DNA from: Phycisphaerales bacterium
Lineage (GTDB): Bacteria > Planctomycetota > Phycisphaerae > UBA1845
NCBI GenBank assembly: GCA_003597935.1
Contig: QZJT01000120.1
Location: 1-64,000 of the forward strand
Direction: 5' to 3'
Length of the DNA: 64,000 bases
Position numbers and translations under genes: made by a program. Within the stretch, counting starts at the first letter, position 1; each line of letters opens with the position of its first letter. The notes below the pieces were generated by a model. That model had not been told where the DNA came from. It searched no databases and saw nothing but the letters and a program-made list of their open reading frames with translations. Positions 7,780-16,594 of the stretch are shown piece after piece.

Positions 7780-9252
7780 ATGCCGGAACGGCCGCTACGA
7801 ACACCATCCCGGCCACCGCCCGGCGGCGGTCCCGCCGCCGACGAGCGAGGGCCGCGCTACACCTTCGACCGCGTCGTCCGCATGACGCTGACCGCGGCCG
7901 CGGCGGTGGCGCTATTCACGCTGCTGCGTTACCTGTCTGACGTGCTGGTCCCGTTCGCCGCGGCCGCGGTGCTGGCCTACCTGCTGAATCCCCTGGTCAA
8001 CGCATTCGAGGCCAAACTCCACCGCCGCTGGGCGGCCGTTTCGGTGACCCTCGGTGGCGGGATGATCGTCGGGTTTGCGATCGCGATCGTGGTCGCGGCG
8101 CTGTCGGTACGACAATACGACCAGTTCTCGCGATCCCTGTCGCGCTGGAGGGAGACGTTTCAGGCCGCCGCGGCCGACCTGGACGCCATCAGCCAGGCCA
8201 TCATCAAGCCGACCGGCGCCAGTCCCGCCGACGGCTCAGCCGGCCAGGGGCCTGCTCCCAGCGCCGGAACGGACGCACCCGCCGGAGTCGACGCGAGTGT
8301 TGGCGGGGACCACGCGGCGGCTCAACCCGGCGAGGAGGCTGCTGCCGCGACGCCGGCTGACAAGGGAAGGGACGACGCGGACCAGCCGGGCAATGAAAAG
8401 TCCTTCACCGGGTGGCGGGAGCTTCCGCACGCCTGGTCGGAGTTCCGCGCGGCCGCCTCGACGCGGACGCCCCGGGAACGCGTCGCCGCGTTGATGACGC
8501 GCCTCGAGGGCACGCTGATCGGGCGCGGCCTGCGCAGCCTGGCTCAGCGGGACGACTACGATCAGGTCGCGGTGGACCTCGCCCGCCGCGTGCTGCGCGG
8601 AGGCTGGAACGTGGTTTCCGCCGGCGTCGATACCGTCCTGGGTCTGACCGTCCTGATCGTGGTGGCCCTGTATCTGTGGTTCCTTCTGCTGGACTATCCG
8701 CATTACGCCCGCAACGCCCGCGAGTTCATCCCGCCGCAGTACCGCCCGGCGCTGCTGGAGTTCGCGCACGAGTTCGAGATCGTCATGCGGCGATACTTTC
8801 GCGGCCAGGCGATCGTGGCTCTGCTGGTCGGGATCCTGTTCATGGTGGGGTTCTCGCTGATCGGTCTGCCGCTGGCGGTGCCGTTCGGCATGTTCGTCGG
8901 GCTGCTCAACGTGGTCCCCTACTTGCAGGCGGTGGCGCTGGTTCCGGCCGGGATGCTGGCGGTGATGCGGGCCATCGAGCACGATGGGAGCCTGGCCTGG
9001 TCCCTGGGACTGGTGCTGCTGGTCTTTCTGATCGCCCAACTGGTCCAGGACGTGGTGTTGACGCCCCGGATTATGGCGGGCGCGACCGGGCTGCGCCCGG
9101 TGGCGATCCTGCTCGGCGTGTTCATCTGGGGGAAGCTGCTCGGGTTTCTCGGACTGCTGCTGGCGATCCCGCTCACGTGCGTCGGGATCGCCTATTATCG
9201 CCGGCTGGTGCTGAAGCACGCGCCGGACGCCACGGCGCCGGGAACAGGGTGA
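7780..9252 (+). CDS. AI-2E family transporter (PerM/YdiK-like membrane protein)
   Basis: A 490-residue polytopic membrane protein, with GGAGG five bases before the ATG. It begins with a Pro-rich cytoplasmic tail, then transmembrane segments VALFTLLRYLSDVLVPFAAAAVLAYLLNPLV (roughly residues 43-72) and VTLGGGMIVGFAIAIVVAAL. A long soluble region follows, interrupted at about 145-205 by an Ala/Gly/Asp-rich low-complexity insert that is unusual for the family. The conserved C-terminal half has YFRGQAIVALLVGILF, GLPLAVPFGMFVGLLNVVPYLQ and LVQDVVLTPRIM, diagnostic of the former UPF0118 family. Substrates differ between members (quorum signals, Na+/H+), so none is assigned. Confidence 0.88.
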   Translation: MPERPLRTPSRPPPGGGPAADERGPRYTFDRVVRMTLTAAAAVALFTLLRYLSDVLVPFAAAAVLAYLLNPLVNAFEAKLHRRWAAVSVTLGGGMIVGFAIAIVVAALSVRQYDQFSRSLSRWRETFQAAAADLDAISQAIIKPTGASPADGSAGQGPAPSAGTDAPAGVDASVGGDHAAAQPGEEAAAATPADKGRDDADQPGNEKSFTGWRELPHAWSEFRAAASTRTPRERVAALMTRLEGTLIGRGLRSLAQRDDYDQVAVDLARRVLRGGWNVVSAGVDTVLGLTVLIVVALYLWFLLLDYPHYARNAREFIPPQYRPALLEFAHEFEIVMRRYFRGQAIVALLVGILFMVGFSLIGLPLAVPFGMFVGLLNVVPYLQAVALVPAGMLAVMRAIEHDGSLAWSLGLVLLVFLIAQLVQDVVLTPRIMAGATGLRPVAILLGVFIWGKLLGFLGLLLAIPLTCVGIAYYRRLVLKHAPDATAPGTG

Positions 9253-9408
9253 TCCACGCGAGAATCCACCTCCGCTCCCCCGTCCGGCTGGCCGGAGGAT
9301 TGACAAGAGACTACAACCCAGGCGGGTCGCGGCCCCGGACTGCTCGTCTGTATACTAGGTTGAGCGGGCAGGCCCCCGGGGCCGACCGTGTTTTTTCCGT
9401 GCAGGACG

Positions 9409-10482
9409 ATGGACATGCATTATCGCAGATTACTCGGACTCTTGACGTTCGCCCTTCTGTCGCCGATCGCCCACGGGCAGTTCGGCGCCGCCCCCCGCCT
9501 GAAGGTCGGCGATATGGCCCCGCCGCTGGCGATCGCCGAATGGGTCAAGGGCGAGCCGGTGGACCTGGCCGCAGGGAAGGGCAAGCACGTCTTCGTGGTG
9601 GAGTTCTGGGCGACCTGGTGCGGCCCCTGCCAGTACAGCATCCCGGAACTCACCGAGCTGCAAAAGGTGTACGGCGACAAGGGGCTGAAGGTGATCGGCG
9701 TGACCTCGCCCGATCTGCGCGGCAACACCCTGAAAGCGGTCAAGCGATACGTCGAGGAGCGCAACGACACCATGGCTTACACCGTCGCCTTCGACGACCA
9801 GACGAAGACGAACGACGCCTGGATGATGGCGGCGAACCAGTACGGCATCCCGACGGCCTTTATCGTGGACCGCTCCGGCAAGATCGCCTGGATCGGCCCG
9901 CCGCTGGTGCCGGAGTTCACCGAGATCGTCGGCCAGGTGGTGGACAACGTCTTCGACCCGCAGCGGCAGGAGCGGATTCGGAACCTGTCCGACGCCCTGG
10001 TGGAAAAGGCCCAGGGCGGCGACCTGCGGGCCTCCATCGAAATCGCCACCCAGATTCTCGAACTGGATCCCGGATACCAGTGGGCCATCCAGGCGGTTTA
10101 CACGATCTACGTCGAGCAGTTGGAGGACGTGGCCGGCCTGCGGGAATGGGCGGGCAAGTTCATCGCCAAGAACCGCGGCCACAGCCGGGCGATGACGCGC
10201 CTGTCCACGCAGTTGATGGGCACCGGGATGCTGCCCAATCGCCTGCCGGACCTGGCCCTGGACGCGGCCCGGGCGGCATACGAGGGAACGCAGCGGAAGG
10301 ACGCCGAGGCGGCCGCCGTGTATGCCCGGGCGCTCTACCAGATCGGCGCGATCGACGAGGCGATCAAGACGCAGGAACTGGCCGTGAGCCTGACCAGCGC
10401 CTCGATGGCCGACGACCACCGGGCCCTGCTGGCGTTTTACCAGGACTGTAAAAAGGCCAGGAACACGCTTGCGTCGCCGTGA
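9409..10482 (+). CDS. TlpA/ResA-like thioredoxin-fold protein with helical C-terminal repeats
   Basis: About 357 residues. A signal peptide (LLGLLTFALLSPIAHGQ) targets it to the periplasm. The thioredoxin-fold domain follows, with FVVEFWATWCGPC (redox pair Cys71/Cys74), the GIPTAFIVD cis-Pro segment and TSPDLRGN. The C-terminal 150 residues are Ala-rich helices suggestive of TPR-like repeats (EAAAVYARALYQIGAIDEAI). Start choice: ATG 9409 and ATG 9415 are both possible, and AGGA at 9403 fits 9415 better. Its 3' end is 44 bases before the methyltransferase gene, which has its own ribosome binding site, so co-regulation is uncertain. The role is probably thiol-disulfide exchange. Confidence 0.85.
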   Translation: MDMHYRRLLGLLTFALLSPIAHGQFGAAPRLKVGDMAPPLAIAEWVKGEPVDLAAGKGKHVFVVEFWATWCGPCQYSIPELTELQKVYGDKGLKVIGVTSPDLRGNTLKAVKRYVEERNDTMAYTVAFDDQTKTNDAWMMAANQYGIPTAFIVDRSGKIAWIGPPLVPEFTEIVGQVVDNVFDPQRQERIRNLSDALVEKAQGGDLRASIEIATQILELDPGYQWAIQAVYTIYVEQLEDVAGLREWAGKFIAKNRGHSRAMTRLSTQLMGTGMLPNRLPDLALDAARAAYEGTQRKDAEAAAVYARALYQIGAIDEAIKTQELAVSLTSASMADDHRALLAFYQDCKKARNTLASP

Positions 10483-10525
10483 ACGCGGCTCAAGACCTCC
10501 ATCAGCGGTCGGGAGGACCAGTGAA

Positions 10526-13500
10526 GTGGCGAGAAGGACCGGATCGCGGCCGGACGACCTTCTGACGGCACTGGCGTTTGACGAGGCGCCGACGTTTCTT
10601 CGAGCCGGGGACCGTCGCTTTTCGACTGCGCCGGCGTTCGGACACGTCTTTCGCCGCGCCGCGAAACCGGCCGAGGGCGACCGGCCGGGGCCCGGGCTGG
10701 TCGGCGTCTACACGCTCCGCTCCGCAACTGCCACCGCAAGCACTCCGCCGATCCCAGTCCTGTACGTGTGCAAATGCGATTCCGTCGAGACAGCCGACAA
10801 GGTTCATCGCCTCGTCTGGAATCAGGACGTCGTACCGTTCGTGCTGGTGGCGACTCCGGAAGACTACCGCCTCTATTCCGGGTTTGATTACAACGTGCGG
10901 TCGGCAAAGCGGTCCGCGAACCTGCTACGCGCGTTCAACAGCGCCGCCGAGGTTGCGGAAGCCGGCTTTCATGCCGACGCCATCGACGACGGACGGGTCT
11001 GGCGCGAGTGGGGCGCCCGCGTGCGCCCCGAGGGACGCGTCGATTGGACGCTGCTGGACAACCTGAAGACGCTGGCCGCCCGGTTGCAGGATAACGGGCT
11101 GCCGATCGAGCTTGCCCACGCCCTGATTGGGAAGTACGTCTTCCTCCACTATCTGCGCGACCGGGACATACTGTCGCAGCGCAAGCTGGACGCCTGGACC
11201 ATCAAGCGGGAGTCCGTCTTCGGCCGCGATGCCTCGCTCTCCGGCTTGAGGGCCGTCGTCAAGCGGCTGGACGACTGGCTGAACGGCAGCGTATTCCCGC
11301 TCCGGCTGAGCGGGAAGGGCGCGCCGGACACCGAGCATGTCCGCATGGTGGCCTTGACTTTCGCTGGCGATGAGCCGAAATCGGGCGGCAGTTGGCAACT
11401 CCACCTGGACTTCCAGGCGTACGACTTCTCCTACATCCCCATTGAGACACTCTCGGTAGTCTACGAGCAGTTCCTGCACGCACCGTCAAGCGACAAACGC
11501 TCGCGCGGCCGGGAGGCTGGCGCTTACTACACGCCCATCCCGGTCGTCAACTTCATGCTCGCGGAGCTGGAGGATCGGCATCCGCTGACGGACAAGACGA
11601 GGATTCTCGACCCGGCCTGCGGCTCCGGTGCTTTTCTCGTTCAGTGCTATCGCCGGCTGATCGAGAAGGCGCTGACTATGCGAAAGGGCGAACTCCGTCC
11701 CATTGAATTGCGATCCCTGCTCACGCGGAGCATCTTCGGCATCGACCGCGACCCGGAAGCGTGCAGCGTCACGGAGTTGTCGCTGATCCTGACGCTTCTG
11801 GACTATTGCGACCCGCCGGATCTTGAAAATGGCAGCCGTTTCAAGCTCCCCACGCTGCGCAGCTCAAACGTGCTGGCCGAGAACTTCTTCTCCACCGATC
11901 CGGATCCATTTGCCAATCTGGGCGGCCGCGGCTTCGATTGGGTTGTGGGCAACCCGCCTTGGAAGAGGCTCAAGTCCGACAGGCTCAGCGATGACGACAG
12001 GCCCGCCTGGGACTGGATGCAGCGGTCGAAGAAACAGGACATGCCCGTCGGCGGCCACCAGGTGGCTCAGGCCTTTGCATGGGAAGTATCGCGGTATCTG
12101 GCGGAGGGCGGACACGTCGCGCTGCTCATGCCTGCCATGATGTTGTTTGAGGATCCGTCGCAGGACTTCCGTTCGTCGTTCTTTCGTCGCAACCAGGTCC
12201 AATCGGTCGCGAACTTCGCCAACCTGGCGGAAGTGCTATTCGCCGGGCGATCGCGCGTTCCCGCGGCAGCCATTTTCTACACACCACGTGCCGAGGAGGC
12301 CGGCGAACCATCCTTCGACGAGTACATTGCGGTCTGTTCGCCGCTCGTCGCCAACCAGGAACCCACGCGGCCGGTGCAGGCGGGCACACGCACCGAGAGC
12401 TGGAGCCTCGTGGTTAACGGTGCGGAGGTGCGCGGGATCCCGGCACGGTCTGTCTTGAAGGGGAACGGTCTGCCCTGGAAGCTCGCTACGTGGGGCAGCC
12501 ATCTCGACGCTCGCCTGCTGGAGCGAGTCAGCCAGCGCTTTTTGACATTGCGAGATGCGATGCGGTTGGACCTGCTTGTCTATGCAGAGGGTTCTCAGCT
12601 TCGTGCGGCTGCCGGTGGTGAAGTCGAACGGTGCGAGGAGGTCGCAGGCAAGCAGACCATCAATGTGAAAGCACTAGAAGGCCTTCGCCACCTCTTCGCA
12701 TTTCCCATTCAGGCTTTGCTTTCAAACAAGAAGAACTACCTCAGACTCCGCGGCGGAAAGCTAGGGCTCGACGTCTGCCGTCCACCGCACGTCATCGTCA
12801 GTGCGGCCCGCAATTTCGCCATTTACTCCGAAGAGTATCTGATTGTGCCGCCACGTCAGATCGGGGTGATCAGTCCGTCGGGCGACAAGCGATTGCTCAA
12901 GGCCTTTGCTGTCTACATGAACTCAGATTTCGCCTACTATCATCAATTCCTCCGCTCCACAGAGTTGGGAGTGAAACGGGATAGGGCAACACTGTCGGCG
13001 TTCAAGACGATCCCCCTCCCTATGATCTCGTTCGATGCGCAGTCCCTGGACCGGTGGGCCGGGTTGCATGACAGGTTGGTGGCCGCGTCGAAGGCAGCGC
13101 TCGCGATGCCGAATCGGCGCGGGCCCGATTTGTTTACGCAACAATCGGACGACACCGGAAGTGAGTCGATTGCCGCACTGCTCGTTCAAGCAAACGAGGC
13201 CGTCAGCGACGCGCTCGGACTGAAACCCCGGGAGCGGGCGATCGTCAACGACCTGGTCAATGTGCGATTGGAACTCAATGATGGGAAACTGGGCGCAAAC
13301 GCCGTCGGGCCACCCACGGCGGATCACCTGCGGGCGTACGCCGATCGCCTCCAAACCGAACTCGATACGTTTGTCGGCGACGCACTGCCGAAGCGGCACA
13401 ACGTCGAAGTCTTGAATGACCGGAATACCGGCATGATTCATGTCGAACTTGTTCCGGCAGGCAAGGCGCGCCCGGTCGCCGTGCTCGCCGCGGACTCCAA

Positions 13501-13714
13501 GACCGCCGTACAACTGGAGCGAACACGGGCACGCCTGCGCCAACAGCGCGCCCAGTGGGTCTATTTCGACCGCAACCTGCAGATCTTCGAGGGAACCAGT
13601 ACGTACACCTTCAAGCCCATGCAGCGATTCCACTGGACCGAGAGCCAGGCCATGTGCGATGCGGCCGAGATTATCGCCAAGACGCTGAGCAGTTCCGGAG
13701 GTCGTTCGCGTTGA
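10526..13714 (+). CDS. N6-adenine DNA methyltransferase (type IIG/Eco57I-like) of a restriction-modification unit
   Basis: A 1062-residue protein starting at GTG 10526, preceded by GGGAGG at the proper distance; a longer frame overlaps the previous gene and is rejected. The N-terminal 330 residues are helical and include GKYVFLHYLRDRDIL. The sequence EAGAYYTPIPVVNFM then leads into motif I ILDPACGSGAF (about residues 360-370) and motif IV NPPW (476-479), giving a gamma-type amino-methyltransferase order. The C-terminal half (about 560-1060) resembles a target-recognition and specificity region, with FAVYMNSDFAYYHQF and LSAFKTIPLP. No nuclease motif is obvious at the N-terminus, unlike true type IIG enzymes. 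The stop overlaps the next gene by four bases, so the two products are probably made together. Confidence 0.85.
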   Translation: MARRTGSRPDDLLTALAFDEAPTFLRAGDRRFSTAPAFGHVFRRAAKPAEGDRPGPGLVGVYTLRSATATASTPPIPVLYVCKCDSVETADKVHRLVWNQDVVPFVLVATPEDYRLYSGFDYNVRSAKRSANLLRAFNSAAEVAEAGFHADAIDDGRVWREWGARVRPEGRVDWTLLDNLKTLAARLQDNGLPIELAHALIGKYVFLHYLRDRDILSQRKLDAWTIKRESVFGRDASLSGLRAVVKRLDDWLNGSVFPLRLSGKGAPDTEHVRMVALTFAGDEPKSGGSWQLHLDFQAYDFSYIPIETLSVVYEQFLHAPSSDKRSRGREAGAYYTPIPVVNFMLAELEDRHPLTDKTRILDPACGSGAFLVQCYRRLIEKALTMRKGELRPIELRSLLTRSIFGIDRDPEACSVTELSLILTLLDYCDPPDLENGSRFKLPTLRSSNVLAENFFSTDPDPFANLGGRGFDWVVGNPPWKRLKSDRLSDDDRPAWDWMQRSKKQDMPVGGHQVAQAFAWEVSRYLAEGGHVALLMPAMMLFEDPSQDFRSSFFRRNQVQSVANFANLAEVLFAGRSRVPAAAIFYTPRAEEAGEPSFDEYIAVCSPLVANQEPTRPVQAGTRTESWSLVVNGAEVRGIPARSVLKGNGLPWKLATWGSHLDARLLERVSQRFLTLRDAMRLDLLVYAEGSQLRAAAGGEVERCEEVAGKQTINVKALEGLRHLFAFPIQALLSNKKNYLRLRGGKLGLDVCRPPHVIVSAARNFAIYSEEYLIVPPRQIGVISPSGDKRLLKAFAVYMNSDFAYYHQFLRSTELGVKRDRATLSAFKTIPLPMISFDAQSLDRWAGLHDRLVAASKAALAMPNRRGPDLFTQQSDDTGSESIAALLVQANEAVSDALGLKPRERAIVNDLVNVRLELNDGKLGANAVGPPTADHLRAYADRLQTELDTFVGDALPKRHNVEVLNDRNTGMIHVELVPAGKARPVAVLAADSKTAVQLERTRARLRQQRAQWVYFDRNLQIFEGTSTYTFKPMQRFHWTESQAMCDAAEIIAKTLSSSGGRSR

Positions 13715-14379
13715 TCGAGGACGCACAGGCTGGAGACGGGGGCGCCTCCGCGAACCTCGCTGATTACCGGTGGGTGTTCCTCCAGCGCGTCCACGGCGTC
13801 CTTCAGGCCGGCTACCTGCGGCTCAACGCCTCCGACTATGCCGCCGCCGATGAACCCACGATCAGCGGAGTTCTCGCAGGGTGCATGCGTGCGTTCCTCC
13901 GCGAGGACGTGCCCGACTGGGCCGACCACTTCAGCATCCACGATGATCCGCCGGTGAGCGACGGCGTTCGCACCGGCAAGCGTCGAAAACGCATCGACAT
14001 TGGTGTCGAGTCAGCGGTTCCGCGACCGGGACAGCGGTTCTCATTTGAGGCGAAGCGCCTCGGTGCGGAACATCCCATCGGCATCTACCTCGGCCCGGAG
14101 GGTCTCGGTTGCTTTCTTGCGGGCGACTACGCCCGCAACGACGACTCGGCCGGCATGATCGGCTACGTCCAGTCACACACGCCGTTTCACTGGGCGTCGC
14201 AACTGGAGCATCGGCTCCGTCTTGGCCCTGCCGCGTATCACACGTCCACCGAGCGGTGCTGGAAGAAGCACCTCTTCGTGGATGGCCCGCAGCACTGTTT
14301 CGTGTCCCACCATGAACGGGCCATCCTCGCGCGACCCATCACGATCTATCACAGCCTGCTGTCGTTCGTCGCCTCGTAG
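13711..14379 (+). CDS. Candidate PD-(D/E)XK restriction endonuclease partner of the methyltransferase
   Basis: A 222-residue protein. The start is TTG 13711, which overlaps the methyltransferase stop (TTGA) and has GGAGG 9 bases upstream. No family was recognised for certain, but the middle carries KRRKRIDIGVE followed about 12 residues later by FSFEAKRL, which gives Asp96, Glu113 and Lys115: the D...ExK pattern of PD-(D/E)XK nucleases. The sequence then continues with HPIGIYLGPEGLGCFLAGDYAR and a C-terminal region containing HHERAILARPI. The tight overlap with a modification methylase and the motif together suggest the cleavage subunit of a two-gene restriction system. A specificity or accessory protein remains possible. 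Confidence 0.6.
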   Translation: MIEDAQAGDGGASANLADYRWVFLQRVHGVLQAGYLRLNASDYAAADEPTISGVLAGCMRAFLREDVPDWADHFSIHDDPPVSDGVRTGKRRKRIDIGVESAVPRPGQRFSFEAKRLGAEHPIGIYLGPEGLGCFLAGDYARNDDSAGMIGYVQSHTPFHWASQLEHRLRLGPAAYHTSTERCWKKHLFVDGPQHCFVSHHERAILARPITIYHSLLSFVAS

Positions 14380-14433
14380 ACCGTATCCATCCTCTATCCG
14401 CCGATCCAGCGGGAAGGCAGGGACTCATGCCAG

Positions 14434-15516
14434 TCAACGGACCAATTCCAGCACCAGGTTAGCGTAATACGTGTTGTCGAGCCGTTCGAGACCGGGCTGC
14501 GGGCGCGAGTTGTATTCGTTCCTCATGCCCAGCTTGAACTTGAGGGCGTCGTTCTGGAAAGGGATGACCGCGGCCGTGTCGAAGTCCAGGCGGTAGTCTT
14601 TGAAGTCGAGGATGTCGGGGCTGTAGGTCGCCGAGTGGGTGAACTGCAGCCAGGGGGCCACGTCGACCCGGTAGTCCAGCCCCAGGTCGATCACAGCCGC
14701 GTCATCCGCGGTGCCGTCGTTGAAGGCCTCGTGACGGTATCCGAAGCCGCCGCGGTTCTTCAACTCGTGCTCCGGCTTGCGGATCCAGTAGTAGCCCGCG
14801 CCGGCCGCCACCGTCGTCCGCAGGTCGATCTGTTCGAACTCGTCGTACTCGAGCTGCAAGCGCGTGTACCAGTACCAGCGGTCTGTGAGCTCGTTCTCGT
14901 AAATGACGCCGCCGCGGTATTCGTTGACCGTGCGGTTGTCGTCCTGCTCGCCGTAATCGGCGGCGATGAAGAAGTGCAGCAGGTCTTCGTTGGTGGTGCG
15001 CTTGACGTCGAAGCGGCCGCGGGTTTCCAGCCGGTCCGTATTGCCCTCGGTGAACAGTCCGCCGGCTTCCAGCGTGGCCGTCCACTTCGGCTTCATCGCC
15101 TCCTTCTGCGCCTCGAACTCGGCCCGCAGGGCGACAGTCTGCGGGTCTTCCTGCCCCACTCGCCAGGCCGTCGTAACGCTGGAGGGCGCCACCTTGACGG
15201 GGCCGAGGGCCGTCTGCACCGTCGCCCCCTCCGGCGTGCTCACCACCACTCCGACCAGTCGATCGCCGGATTGAAACTCGAGGTTGATCGGTTCGTCGGT
15301 CTCGATCGAGACCACGTACGCAGCGTCGATGACGAGCGTGCCCGCGACGGCGGTCTCGAGCGTGAGCTTGCCGTCCGACCACAGCGCGATCCTGCCGACG
15401 ATGCGGCTGCCGTCGGACGTGACGACGACGTCGGCCCCGGACGGGTACGCGGCCAGCAGCGTAACGCCCGTTGCGATCAGACGCGCCCAGGCTCGATCCG
15501 TCGAGAGTCTCATCAT
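14434..15516 (-). CDS. DUF481 outer-membrane protein
   Basis: A 360-residue protein with a signal peptide (MMRLSTDRAWARLIATGVT...). Residues about 28-130 form a beta-rich domain (SDGSRIVGRIALWSDGKLTLET; SGDRLVGVVVSTPEG). From about 150 a DUF481 beta-barrel follows: WTATLEAGGLFTEGNTD is the family entry motif, and alternating aromatic strands such as WYWYTRLQLEYDEF and AGAGYYWIRKPEHELKN run to the end. The C-terminal LVLELVR fits an outer-membrane strand. Two adjacent ATG codons (15516, 15513) follow GAAGG; the second has the better spacing. It faces the nuclease gene tail to tail with 54 bases between them. Function is unknown beyond outer-membrane location. Confidence 0.85.
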   Translation of the reverse strand: MMRLSTDRAWARLIATGVTLLAAYPSGADVVVTSDGSRIVGRIALWSDGKLTLETAVAGTLVIDAAYVVSIETDEPINLEFQSGDRLVGVVVSTPEGATVQTALGPVKVAPSSVTTAWRVGQEDPQTVALRAEFEAQKEAMKPKWTATLEAGGLFTEGNTDRLETRGRFDVKRTTNEDLLHFFIAADYGEQDDNRTVNEYRGGVIYENELTDRWYWYTRLQLEYDEFEQIDLRTTVAAGAGYYWIRKPEHELKNRGGFGYRHEAFNDGTADDAAVIDLGLDYRVDVAPWLQFTHSATYSPDILDFKDYRLDFDTAAVIPFQNDALKFKLGMRNEYNSRPQPGLERLDNTYYANLVLELVR

Positions 15517-15603
15517 CACCTTCGCCGCTGATGGGTCTGCGGCGCCGCCGGCCCCCGATGCCGCGCGCCACGACGTGGATCGACCCACGCCCCTGGTTCG
15601 CGA

Positions 15604-15825
15604 TCACTCGTCGCTGAACAGATCGCTCACTGCCCCGGTGACGTAGGCGTCGATCGGGTTCAGGATGGCGGAGCGAATCAGGGTGATGATCAACTCCTCA
15701 GCGCTGAGCGTGACCGAAGCCGTCACCTCGCCGAGGTCGCAGCCGCCGGACTGGGTGAGGACGGCGCCTGCGACCAGCAGTTTCGCGGTGGCGGTCCGGA
15801 CTCGGTGAAAAGCAGATGGTCTCAC
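15604..15825 (-). CDS. Small hypothetical lipoprotein-like peptide
   Basis: A 73-residue frame from GTG 15825; upstream extension runs into repeat sequence. It has a basic start, a hydrophobic stretch LLVAGAVLTQSGGC that ends in a lipobox-like SGGC, and a helical tail (SAEELIITLIRSAILNPIDAYVTGAVSDLF). Short proteins of this layout occur in planctomycetes, but no named family was recognised. It lies 87 bases before the DUF481 gene on the same strand and may be co-transcribed. The evidence is composition and layout only. Confidence 0.45.
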   Translation of the reverse strand: MRPSAFHRVRTATAKLLVAGAVLTQSGGCDLGEVTASVTLSAEELIITLIRSAILNPIDAYVTGAVSDLFSDE

Positions 15826-16594
15826 GCTTGCGTTCTCCGTGAAGGTGGAGGGCGGCCGGGACGGCCAGAAACCGCTCCGTGCCGGTTCGGGGTGCCGCCT
15901 CGGCCACGACGCTGAATCGAGCGGGAACGACATCGTCCCCCCGCCGCAGACGTTGCGTCACCCGCCCTTGTCGCCGGCAGCGCCACTGTGGCCGCCAGAG
16001 GGGCAAACTACCCTCCCCCCCATGTTGGGGCAACCCGCCCACCGTGGCGGTGGCGGTAAGCGTGCGCGTCACGATCGGCGGCTCGCCCTGGGACCGTCTC
16101 GCTCCCGCCTGGCGGCGCGGGAGAATGCCTTCCCGACCAAGACACGCTTTACGCGAGACTCCGCGCGGGCTTGAAACCCGCGCGGATTCTATGGCCGAGG
16201 GGATCGTCCGGGGTGGAGCGCTATCGATCTGGAACCTCCGCGCGGACAGAAGCCACGCCTCCCGAGCGGCCGCCGGATAGTTCGGCCGACTGGAACCTCC
16301 GCGCGGGCTGAGGCCACGCAACTCGCCCAGAAGGGCCGCTCATGCCGTCACCGGCTCCGGCTTCGAATCGTGGTCGGTGGACGGAGTTGCTCCGGGCCGG
16401 ACCGGCACTAAGATGACAATGACGGCCCTCGATGACGGCCAGGTCCCATGCAGTGGGTCTCGGCGGCAACGGGTCAGGCTGGAGACAGAGCAGCCCACCG
16501 GCGCGATTCAGGTGCCGTGGATCGCCTGGTCGTCATCCAGGGCCGTCAGCACAGCCCCTCCTTTGACCGGGGCTGAGCGTCTACTTCCCTACGA
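15826..16594. repeat. Repeat-rich intergenic region
   Basis: About 770 bases without a credible gene. It holds one copy of the GGGACCGTCTCGCTCC...GGCGG element (about 16084-16125), a palindrome CGCGCGGGCTTGAAACCCGCGCG (about 16153-16180), and two diverged copies of the CTCCGCGCGGGCTGAGGCC family at about 16232 and 16290. A further GC-rich segment lies around 15945-15990. Several long open frames here are by-products of the GC content. Confidence 0.75.

Noticed and set aside
9307-9356. Promoter from TTGACA near 9300 and TATACT at 9351
   Set aside because: The two hexamers are about 45 bases apart, far too distant for one sigma-70 promoter, and no other -35 is visible.
8412-10451. Plus-strand 679-residue frame
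   Set aside because: Off-frame reading of the AI-2E permease and TlpA-like genes; composition is Arg/Gly/Pro-biased, with no family features.
10526-14379. DISARM or BREX system
   Set aside because: The methyltransferase alone fits many systems; none of the helicase, phosphatase, PLD or BrxC-type partners is present next to it.
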